Shown: positions 24,512 through 31,192 of the stretch, piece after piece | Position numbering within the stretch: position 1 is the first letter of the stretch | Layout of the letters: each line of letters starts with the position of its first letter | NCBI GenBank assembly: GCA_031548365.1 | Contig: JAVBRD010000003.1 | Location: forward strand, 62,001-126,000 | DNA: 64,000 bases | Reading direction: 5' to 3' | Source: JAVBRD01 sp031548365 | Lineage (GTDB): Bacteria > Bacillota > Clostridia > Christensenellales > UBA1750 | Made by a program: the position numbers and the translations under genes | The notes under the pieces: model-generated | The model's database searches: none | Told to the model about the DNA's origin: nothing | The model's input: only the letters and a program-made list of their open reading frames with translations

Positions 24512-25060
24512 CTAATGGCCGCTCTGAACGTAGTACCGGCTGGTGTTGTACGCGCAGAGCAGAACCTCGTTCTTTGAGCTTTGGGAAGGCAGACGGTGCA
24601 GCCTTACGTTGATGTCGTAGATTTGACCGGTCACGGCCTGAGCGCTCGTGCTGTCAAGCGATACGGGAAGCGACGTTGCGATCATGTCCGTTGGGGAAGC
24701 GCGTAAATTCTTGGTCGCCTGAACGCGATAACGCGCGTTCGCCCCCGGCTCGCAGGAGATCCACGCGGCGTCGTAGTACATGACCAGCGACGTTCCTGTG
24801 TCCTTTTTCTCAAGCACGGCCTTTGAATAGTTGACATCGGTGGCGACAACCGCCGCCGTGTCGGGCAGGCGGAGCATTTCGCACACGCTCTGCGCGGCGA
24901 GCGCCGCGTTGTCGATGTCGTCGGCGTCCCTTGAAAGACGGGAAGAGATGATGAACATCTGAAGGATGAAAACGCTGATGAGGGAGAGCGCAGCGATGGA
25001 GATGATGACTTCAATCAGCGTAAACCCTTTTTCTGAACGAATCACGGCCATTGGTTTCAT
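24512..25060 (-). CDS. Type IV prepilin-like protein (PilV-like)
   Basis: The product has 182 residues. The N-terminus RSEKG-FTLIEVIISIAALSLISVF is a classic class III signal: positive leader, Gly at -1, Phe at +1, Glu at +5, then a 20-residue hydrophobic helix. The globular part is unlike known major pilins, so it is probably a minor pilin or pseudopilin. Its ATG overlaps the stop of the upstream prepilin gene (ATGA). No prepilin peptidase (PilD) gene is in the window. Confidence 0.85.
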   Translation of the reverse strand: MKPMAVIRSEKGFTLIEVIISIAALSLISVFILQMFIISSRLSRDADDIDNAALAAQSVCEMLRLPDTAAVVATDVNYSKAVLEKKDTGTSLVMYYDAAWISCEPGANARYRVQATKNLRASPTDMIATSLPVSLDSTSAQAVTGQIYDINVRLHRLPSQSSKNEVLLCAYNTSRYYVQSGH

Positions 25061-25602
25061 GGCGTCACCGCCCCTTGCGTGTCAGAACGCAGCATGATCA
25101 TGCCGGTCATGGTCTTGAGCATGGTTTGGCCCTGGTGCTTGCGCTCGTAGGTCACCTGCTCGCGGATGGCGTTCTGGCTCGCGAGGTACTCAACCGAGAA
25201 GCTCTTGACGCTTGCGATGATGGAAGAGTTGGACGCGTCGAGCGCCTCGCCCTGAGGCACAAAGCTCAGCTCGCGCAGGTCCTGCCCGTCATAGTAATAC
25301 CAAGTGTCGTACTTCACACCGTCGTACTCTTCCGTGATGACCAGCGCGTTGACGTTGGTTTGCGGGAATTTTTCGACGCGAACCCCGCCGGTGATGTCGT
25401 TACGGCGTACGCGCACGCCGATGCAGGAAATGGCGAGTCGCGCGTCGGACTCAGCGTTTTTGTTATCGATGATGGTTTGGTACGCGTGCGATCCGGACTG
25501 AATCAGCGTGATAATCGTGACTCCGAAGATGCTCAGGATGAGCATGACCAAGACAAGCTCGGTCAGCGTGTAACCCCTGCTTTTTTTCAGCCATCGAATC
25601 AT
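25057..25602 (-). CDS. Type IV prepilin-like protein (PilW-like)
   Basis: The product has 181 residues. The prepilin signal is KKSRG-YTLTELVLVMLILSIFG with Glu at +5. The C-terminal domain is beta-rich (DTWYYYDGQDLRELSFVPQGEA). The ATG at 25602 follows GAGGAGG and overlaps the preceding stop. It is likely a minor pilin of the same fibre as its neighbours. Confidence 0.83.
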   Translation of the reverse strand: MIRWLKKSRGYTLTELVLVMLILSIFGVTIITLIQSGSHAYQTIIDNKNAESDARLAISCIGVRVRRNDITGGVRVEKFPQTNVNALVITEEYDGVKYDTWYYYDGQDLRELSFVPQGEALDASNSSIIASVKSFSVEYLASQNAIREQVTYERKHQGQTMLKTMTGMIMLRSDTQGAVTP

Positions 25603-25934
25603 GGTAGAACCTCCTCGGCGTGGCCACGCGCGAAGATCTGGATCGACGGCCGGATGTTGGAAGCGAAAACTTCGTAGTGATAATCGAAATTGCGCCGATC
25701 GAGCATCAGTCCGTAGTTGTCGCGCAGATACTCAAGATTGGGCGGATAGCTGCCCTCAAGGGCATAGCACTGGAGCACCGCCTTGCTGACAACGTCCTCT
25801 ATGATCGCGCACTGATCCTGCCGGCCGCGGTCGGCCACTTCAGCCATGCGCGGCAGCATGATGAGAATGATACCGAGCAGCGCCAGCAGGAGTATGCCGG
25901 CCGAAAACTGGCGGGCGTCAAAGCGTCCCCACAT
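25599..25934 (-). CDS. Pseudopilin-like small protein
   Basis: The product has 111 residues. The ATG at 25934 follows AAAGGAGG. There is no clear G|F-T-L-I-E site, but a hydrophobic helix (FSAGILLLALLGIILIML) at residues 10-27 continues into an amphipathic helix and then CYALEGSYPPNLEYLRDNYG. That tyrosine-glycine-tyrosine-proline segment is characteristic of GspG-like pilins just after the N-terminal helix. It is translationally coupled to the next prepilin. It is probably a pilin subunit with an atypical signal. Confidence 0.65.
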   Translation of the reverse strand: MWGRFDARQFSAGILLLALLGIILIMLPRMAEVADRGRQDQCAIIEDVVSKAVLQCYALEGSYPPNLEYLRDNYGLMLDRRNFDYHYEVFASNIRPSIQIFARGHAEEVLP

Positions 25935-25971
25935 GGTCCTCGCCTCCTTTCACTGTTTTTCGCGTCCTCTC

Positions 25972-27051
25972 CTAGCCGATGCGCGCCATGATGTCGATCA
26001 TGGGAAGCATGACAGAGAGCAGGATGACCGCGACGATGAGCGAAAGGACGATGATAAGAACCGGCTCGATGGAGTTCGTCAAGCGCTCGAGCGCCTCGTC
26101 GACTTCCTCGTCAAAAAAGCTGGAGGCCTTAAAGAGGGTGTCGTCGAGATTGCCGGTCTGCTCGCCGATGGTGACAAGGCGCATGAACATCGGCGGGAAG
26201 ATACCGAGCTTTTGAAGAGATGTTGTGAGCGCGGCACCGTTCAAAAGGTCGCTGCGGACGATCTTCATTTTCTCAACCAGCCAAGTGTTGCCGATGAGCA
26301 GGTCCATCGTCTCAAGCGAGCCCAGAAGCGGCACGCCGCTCTTGAGGAGGATGGCGAGCGAGCGGGAGAACCGTGCCGTCAGCACCCGTCTTTGGATGCT
26401 GCCGACGACAGGCAGCGTGATCTTCTGGTGATCGGCCCAGCGGCGTCCCGTGTTTGTGCGCAGGAAGAGCATGCTGCCGCCGATGATGACGACCAACCCG
26501 ATCGCGATCCACAGGATGTTCCTGCCGATGAACCCGGACGCGGACATGAGCACCTGCGTAATCGCGGGCATGGTTCCGCCCATGTTGATGAGGATTTCCT
26601 CGAACATGGGCAGGATGCGCACGACCAGAAGCGATATGACCGCAAGCATGAGCGCGGTCAGCATGATCGGGTAGGTGAACGCGGAGGAAACGCGCCTGCG
26701 GATGCGGTTTTCCTTTTCGTAGTAGTCGGCCATTTGGCCGAACACCACGTCCAGCGTGCCCGACTGCTCGCCCACGAGCACCATGCTCACAAGGTAAGGC
26801 GGGAACGCGAGCGTGTTTTCCGCGAACGCCTCGCCAAAGGAAACCGAACGGTCCATCTGCTCGGCAATGTAGATGATCGCTTGTTTGAGGATGCGGTTCT
26901 CCGTCTGCTCGGTGACCATCGCAAGCCCCTGGGTGAGCGTGATGTCAGACCCCAGAATGAGCGAGAGCTGGCGGCAGAAAATCGAGAGCTCCTTTGGCGG
27001 AACCTGTGCGCGAACATTAGCGCGGCGTCTGGTTGTTTGCAACCGGCTCAT
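25972..27051 (-). CDS. pilC: Type IV pilus/type II secretion inner-membrane platform protein (PilC/GspF)
   Basis: The product has 359 residues with two repeated T2SSF domains (about residues 20-140 and 220-345). Each has the LSLILGSDITLTQGL or LAILLKSGVPLLGSLE signature and the GEQSGTLDVVF / GEQTGNLDDTL motif, and three membrane helices are visible. It anchors the motor ATPase and recruits pilins. The ATG overlaps the stop of the pilT-type gene upstream (ATGA). Confidence 0.92.
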   Translation of the reverse strand: MSRLQTTRRRANVRAQVPPKELSIFCRQLSLILGSDITLTQGLAMVTEQTENRILKQAIIYIAEQMDRSVSFGEAFAENTLAFPPYLVSMVLVGEQSGTLDVVFGQMADYYEKENRIRRRVSSAFTYPIMLTALMLAVISLLVVRILPMFEEILINMGGTMPAITQVLMSASGFIGRNILWIAIGLVVIIGGSMLFLRTNTGRRWADHQKITLPVVGSIQRRVLTARFSRSLAILLKSGVPLLGSLETMDLLIGNTWLVEKMKIVRSDLLNGAALTTSLQKLGIFPPMFMRLVTIGEQTGNLDDTLFKASSFFDEEVDEALERLTNSIEPVLIIVLSLIVAVILLSVMLPMIDIMARIG

Positions 27052-28127
27052 CTCCTTGCAAGGAATTGTTGCAGCAGCGGGATATCTTGCGAGCGCAGCA
27101 GGGCCTCTTCCATCGTGATCACGCCACTTTTAACAAGGTTGGCGATGTCGGCCTCGAGGAGCTGCATGCCCTGTGCCTGCGCGGTTTGCATGATGGAGTT
27201 GATTTGATAGTGTTTGCCTTCACGAATCAGGTTGCGAATGGCGGGCGTTGAGACCATGACCTCGGCCGCGACGCACAAGCCTTTGCTGTCAGCGCGCGGG
27301 ATGAGCTGCTGGGAGATGACGCCCTCAAGCACCGCGGCGAGCTGTGTGCGCACTTGTGTGTGCTGCCCGGCGGGGAAGACGTCGATGATGCGGTCGATGG
27401 ACTTGGCCGCGCCTACGGTGTGCAGCGTTGAGAAAACAAGGTGCCCCGTTTCGGCGGCGGTCAGGGCGATGGAAATGGTCTCCGGGTCGCGCATCTCGCC
27501 CACCATGATCACGTCGGGGTCTTCGCGCAGCGCGCTGCGCAAAGCGGAGGCGAAGGACTCCGCGTCCTCGCCGATCTCGCGCTGTGTGAGCAGGCTCTTT
27601 TTGTGCTTGTGCAGATACTCGACCGGATCCTCAATGGTGATGATGTGATATGGATAGCTGGTGTTGATGATGTCGATGAGGGAGGCGAGCGTGGTGGATT
27701 TGCCGCTGCCGGTCGCGCCGGTCGCCAGAAAGAGTCCCTTTTGCTTGGTTGTAAATGTCTCGATGCAAGCGGGAAGCCCCAGAGATTTAAGCGCCGGTAT
27801 CTCAAACGGGAGCGTGCGGATGGCGATGGCCCACGTGCCGCGCTGAGAGTAGATGTTGCAGCGGAAGCGCCCGAGGCCCGCGCGCGAGAATGAAAAATCC
27901 AAAGAGCGGTGAAGGTTAAGCGATGCGAGCCGTTTTTCGTCGAGCAGCGTATCCACGATGTCCTGCGTGAACGGGGGCATGACAATGCTCGAGTTGGGCA
28001 CGGGCACTAAACGCGAATTGATGCGCACCAGGGGCTGGCTTCCAGCGCACAGGTGCAGGTCCGTTACGTGATTCAGGTGGCAAAACTCAAGCAGAGAATC
28101 TAAAAGCGAAGCAGCGACAGCAGGCAT
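27048..28127 (-). CDS. pilT: PilT-type pilus motor ATPase
   Basis: The product has 359 residues. The ATG at 28127 is seven bases after AGGAGG; a start 12 codons upstream is weaker. Motifs are ATGATGSGKSTTLASL (Walker A), TIEDPVEYLHKHKKSL (Asp box), EDPDVIMVGEMRDPETI (Walker B), ETGHLVFSTLHT (His box), and the PilT-like C-terminus with a GMQLLEADIANL block. PilT normally powers retraction, yet no PilB extension ATPase accompanies it. It is the first gene of the operon. Either a distant PilB exists or this one ATPase serves both roles. Confidence 0.9.
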   Translation of the reverse strand: MPAVAASLLDSLLEFCHLNHVTDLHLCAGSQPLVRINSRLVPVPNSSIVMPPFTQDIVDTLLDEKRLASLNLHRSLDFSFSRAGLGRFRCNIYSQRGTWAIAIRTLPFEIPALKSLGLPACIETFTTKQKGLFLATGATGSGKSTTLASLIDIINTSYPYHIITIEDPVEYLHKHKKSLLTQREIGEDAESFASALRSALREDPDVIMVGEMRDPETISIALTAAETGHLVFSTLHTVGAAKSIDRIIDVFPAGQHTQVRTQLAAVLEGVISQQLIPRADSKGLCVAAEVMVSTPAIRNLIREGKHYQINSIMQTAQAQGMQLLEADIANLVKSGVITMEEALLRSQDIPLLQQFLARR

Positions 28128-28195
28128 GTGATGTCCTCCTGCAACATAATGGGCGCCCGACATGACGTGGAAAATGATAGTAAACTATTCAGTTC

Positions 28196-28224
28196 ATTAT
28201 AAGCCTTTCTTTGGCAAGATGCAA
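28196..28224 (-). promoter_or_regulatory. Sigma-A promoter of pilus-like operon
   Basis: On the minus strand TTGCAT (28224-28219), 17-bp spacer, perfect TATAAT (28201-28196), about 70 bases before the pilT start. Confidence 0.72.
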
Positions 28225-28276
28225 GGACAGCGCGCCGATTATCTTGTTTTTCGCGATTCACGCATAAACCGAAGTG

Positions 28277-28762
28277 CTACTTCGGATAAGCCACAACGCC
28301 GATGTTCTTTGGCCCGTCAAAGCCGAACGTGATTTTCTCGTGCGGGCGGCCATCGCTTCGAAGGAACGCGCAGATGGCGTCGACGAGCGCGTCGCGCCCG
28401 AGTTTTTCGGGCGCCCAGAAATTGCAGCAGGGCACGACGATCACGGGCCGCGCCCGCACGGACTCAACGACCGCGCGCGTGGCCTCGTCGGGGTGGAGGC
28501 CCACGATGAGGTCGTAATAGTCGGCCATGTCGGGCGTGTAGGGGACCGCGCGCGAGGACACGCCCTTGATGGTGAACCCCCGCGGGTCGATGACCTCTGC
28601 GTCGTAGCCGTATTTCTTGATCAGCTGCTGCGCCAGGAGCCCCTGCCCGCCCGCGACGTCCGCGATGTGGCGAACGCTTTTGCCAAAGCGCTCAAACACA
28701 AAATCAGCCATCACGCCGAACCTTTCCGCGTCGCCGTGACAGCGGTGCTGCTGTCTGCCCAT
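28277..28762 (-). CDS. SAM-dependent methyltransferase-like protein
   Basis: The product has 161 residues. It contains VRHIADVAGGQGLLAQQLIKKYGYDAEVIDPRG at about residues 30-62, a class I methyltransferase motif I (D-x-A-G-G-Q-G) followed by an acidic residue at the end of strand 2, and later VIVVPCCNFWAPEKLG. The family is short and annotated only generally, and the substrate is unknown. The ATG at 28762 follows AAGGGCGG. It stands alone, divergent from miaB. Confidence 0.55.
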   Translation of the reverse strand: MGRQQHRCHGDAERFGVMADFVFERFGKSVRHIADVAGGQGLLAQQLIKKYGYDAEVIDPRGFTIKGVSSRAVPYTPDMADYYDLIVGLHPDEATRAVVESVRARPVIVVPCCNFWAPEKLGRDALVDAICAFLRSDGRPHEKITFGFDGPKNIGVVAYPK

Positions 28763-28836
28763 GTCAACCGCCCTTGCGAATGTGATGTGTCGGGCTCATT
28801 ATAGTGTCATGAATGAAAAGACGCAAGGTTCGCGGA

Positions 28837-28865
28837 TTGAATGAACGTGAAGGACATGCTAAAAT
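28837..28865 (+). promoter_or_regulatory. Extended -10 promoter of miaB operon
   Basis: TTGAAT at 28837-28842, 17-bp spacer, TGCTAAAAT with -10 TAAAAT at 28860-28865. The predicted transcript start near 28872 argues against translation from the ATG at 28872. Confidence 0.75.
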
Positions 28866-28895
28866 GAGCAAATGAGTTTGCCTTTGGAGCGTGGT

Positions 28896-30272
28896 ATGCC
28901 TTTGAATGACCAAAGCGTGTTCAGCGACCTTTCGCGCGCGCTTATCGGGAAGAAAGCGATGATCCGTGTCTACGGCTGTCAAATGAATGTTTCGGATGCC
29001 GAGCGCTACAGGGGCATGCTGCGCGCCGCGGGCGCGAGCGAGACGGATGAGCGCTCGGAAGCCGATATCATCATGTATGTCACATGCTGCGTGCGCGAGA
29101 ACGCCGAACGGCGCGTCTTTGGCAATGTTGGCGCGCTGCGGGCGTGGAAAGCGGAGAAAAAGGGCCGCGTGATCGCGGTGGTGGGCTGCATGCCTCAGCA
29201 GCCGGGCCTTGGCGAAAAACTAATGAAGCGCTGGCCTTTTGTCGACTTGATCATGGGGACGCACAACGTGGGTGATTTTCCGCGCCTTTTGCTTGACGTG
29301 CTGGGCGGCGAGCGCAGGTTGTCAACGCCTGAGGACTGCGGCGCGGATGGGGACGACGGCGAGTTTCCATTGGGCCGTACAACGCCGCTTGCCGCGTTCC
29401 TGCCCATCATGCGCGGGTGTGACAACTTTTGCTCCTACTGCATCGTGCCCTATGTGCGCGGACGGGAGCGGTCCATCCCGGCGGAAACGCTCATCGCGCG
29501 CGCGGACGCCATGCTCAAGGAAGGCGTCCTTGAGATCACAGCGCTTGGACAGAACGTCAACAGCTACGGTCCGGGTGCCGGCCTCGGGTTTCCTGAGCTG
29601 CTCAGGCGGCTCGCGGAGCTCGGCGCGCCGCGCGTTCGATTTATGACATCGCACCCCAAGGACGCAAGCGATGCGCTGTTCGCCGTCATGGCCGGAACGC
29701 CCGCCATCGCGCCCCACATTCACCTCCCTGTGCAGTCGGGAAGCGATTCGGTTCTCGCCGCGATGAACCGCGGGTACACCGCGGAGAAGTACCTTTCCCG
29801 GGTCGCGGCCGCGCGGCGCGCGCATCCGGCCATTGGCATCACGAGCGACATCATCGTGGGTTTCCCCGGGGAGACGGAACGCGATTTTGAGGACACACTA
29901 AGCCTGGTGGACGAGGTCGGCTTCGACGGGTTGTACATGTTCGCGTATAGCCAGCGCACGGGGACGCTCGCGGCCACGCTCCCGGATCAGGTGCCCGAGG
30001 AGGTCAAAAAAGATCGCCTCAAACGGCTCATCAAGGCGCAGGAAAAACACACGCAATCAGCGCTCGCGTCGCGCGTGGGCAAAACTGAGCACGTCTTGTT
30101 CGTCGAAAAATCGCTTAAAGGCGAGGGCATGTGCGGGCGCACTGCGCGAGGCATGACGCTCAACGCGCCCTTTGATCCACGGTGGTTTGGACACATCGCG
30201 CCGGTGCGCGTGACTTCCGCGAAACGCGGCACGCTCGCTGGAGAAATTCAGGAGGACACAACATGGGTGTGA
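28896..30272 (+). CDS. miaB: tRNA-2-methylthio-N6-dimethylallyladenosine synthase MiaB
   Basis: The product has 458 residues. The ATG at 28896 has TTGGAG six bases upstream; the earlier ATG at 28872 coincides with the predicted transcript start. The N-terminal UPF0004 domain carries VYGCQMNVSDAERY, TCCVRENAERRVFGNVG and VVGCMPQQ, giving three cysteines for one 4Fe-4S cluster. The radical SAM motif is RGCDNFCSYCIVPYVRGRERS. HIHLPVQSGSDSVLAAMNRGYT and a C-terminal TRAM domain follow. It methylthiolates A37 of tRNAs reading UNN codons. It overlaps the next gene by 10 bp. Confidence 0.96.
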   Translation: MPLNDQSVFSDLSRALIGKKAMIRVYGCQMNVSDAERYRGMLRAAGASETDERSEADIIMYVTCCVRENAERRVFGNVGALRAWKAEKKGRVIAVVGCMPQQPGLGEKLMKRWPFVDLIMGTHNVGDFPRLLLDVLGGERRLSTPEDCGADGDDGEFPLGRTTPLAAFLPIMRGCDNFCSYCIVPYVRGRERSIPAETLIARADAMLKEGVLEITALGQNVNSYGPGAGLGFPELLRRLAELGAPRVRFMTSHPKDASDALFAVMAGTPAIAPHIHLPVQSGSDSVLAAMNRGYTAEKYLSRVAAARRAHPAIGITSDIIVGFPGETERDFEDTLSLVDEVGFDGLYMFAYSQRTGTLAATLPDQVPEEVKKDRLKRLIKAQEKHTQSALASRVGKTEHVLFVEKSLKGEGMCGRTARGMTLNAPFDPRWFGHIAPVRVTSAKRGTLAGEIQEDTTWV

Positions 30273-30646
30273 TCGAAAAAACGCGCGAGCTCGCGATGGA
30301 AATCGCGGTCTCAAGCGAGTACAAACGGCTCCGGGAGACCGAGCTGGTCGTGGATCGCGATGAAAAAGCGGGGGAACTCAAGCGGCAGTTTGCCGCCCAG
30401 ATTGAACGCATACAACACCTGATCGAAAGCGAAGCGCCTTCGGGCGACATCCAGGGCGAGCATGAGCAGCTGCGCGCCATCGGCATGGAGATGGACGCCA
30501 ACGCGTCGATCTCCGAGTACCGCGCCGCGCGGGCGGCGTTCGACCGCCTGATCGAGCAGGTCAACGGCGTGATCGGCCACTTTCTCTCCGGCGAATCCCT
30601 CGGCAAGTCGTGCGGTGGGTGCGGAGGCTGCGGCAAGCTCAACTAG
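30263..30646 (+). CDS. ylbF: YlbF/YmcA-family protein with Cys-rich tail
   Basis: The product has 127 residues. The ATG at 30263 follows AGGAGG and lies inside the end of miaB. It is a helical bundle of the Com_YlbF family (IEKTRELAMEIAVSSEYKRLRETE ... FDRLIEQVNGVIGHFLSG), ending CGGCGGCGKLN. In Bacillus, YlbF, YmcA and YaaT form a complex with 4Fe-4S clusters that governs mRNA processing, sporulation and biofilm. The cysteine triplet is a plausible metal ligand set. Coupling to miaB, another Fe-S protein gene, is notable. Confidence 0.85.
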   Translation: MGVIEKTRELAMEIAVSSEYKRLRETELVVDRDEKAGELKRQFAAQIERIQHLIESEAPSGDIQGEHEQLRAIGMEMDANASISEYRAARAAFDRLIEQVNGVIGHFLSGESLGKSCGGCGGCGKLN

Positions 30647-30676
30647 ACCGATAATGTGCGCGTTGAGGTGCTGACG

Positions 30677-31171
30677 TTGGGTATCAGGAATTCGGCCAAG
30701 GCGATCATCATTCGCGACGGGCAGATGCTCGTCAACAAGAATATGAACACGCTGGGCGCAATGTGCTACGGTCTGCCGAACGGCGCGGTGTATTACGACC
30801 TCCCGGGCGGGGGTCAGAATCAGTACGAGCCGCTGATGCAGGCGGTTTGCCGCGAGTGCGCGGAGGAGACGGGATATGCGGTCGCGGTTGACCGCCTCGC
30901 GGCCATCTATGAGGAGATCTCGGTCAACGCGGACTTCCGCGCGCACTACGAGCAGTACGCGCACAAAGTTTTCTTTGTTTTTGTGTGCCATCAGACTGGA
31001 GAGCCGGTCCGCGAGGTCACCGAAAAGGATCTGGACATGCTCGGCTCGGAGTGGGTGAGCATTGCGGACGCGATGACCATGCCGCTCAACCCGCTCGCGG
31101 TCAGGGATGGCCTTGCGCGCATGCTCAGGACAGACGAGCTGCTCAACCTCGGCTCAGGTTTTGTGGATTGA
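30677..31171 (+). CDS. NUDIX hydrolase
   Basis: The product has 164 residues. The best start is TTG at 30677, six bases after GAGGTG; GTG codons at 30656 and 30668 are alternatives. The Nudix box reads GGGQNQYEPLMQAVCRECAEETGYAV, matching G-x5-E-x7-R-E-x2-E-E-x-G with the catalytic glutamates. These enzymes hydrolyse nucleoside diphosphates linked to another group, often to clean damaged nucleotides. Its place before mutS would suit a sanitising role, but the substrate is not predictable. Confidence 0.85.
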   Translation: MGIRNSAKAIIIRDGQMLVNKNMNTLGAMCYGLPNGAVYYDLPGGGQNQYEPLMQAVCRECAEETGYAVAVDRLAAIYEEISVNADFRAHYEQYAHKVFFVFVCHQTGEPVREVTEKDLDMLGSEWVSIADAMTMPLNPLAVRDGLARMLRTDELLNLGSGFVD

Positions 31172-31192
31172 CAACCTCGCTTGTACCTCACC

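Noticed and set aside
25846..27207. 453-codon plus-strand frame antisense to pilC
   Set aside because: No recognisable family, biased composition; the pilC motifs on the opposite strand are unambiguous.
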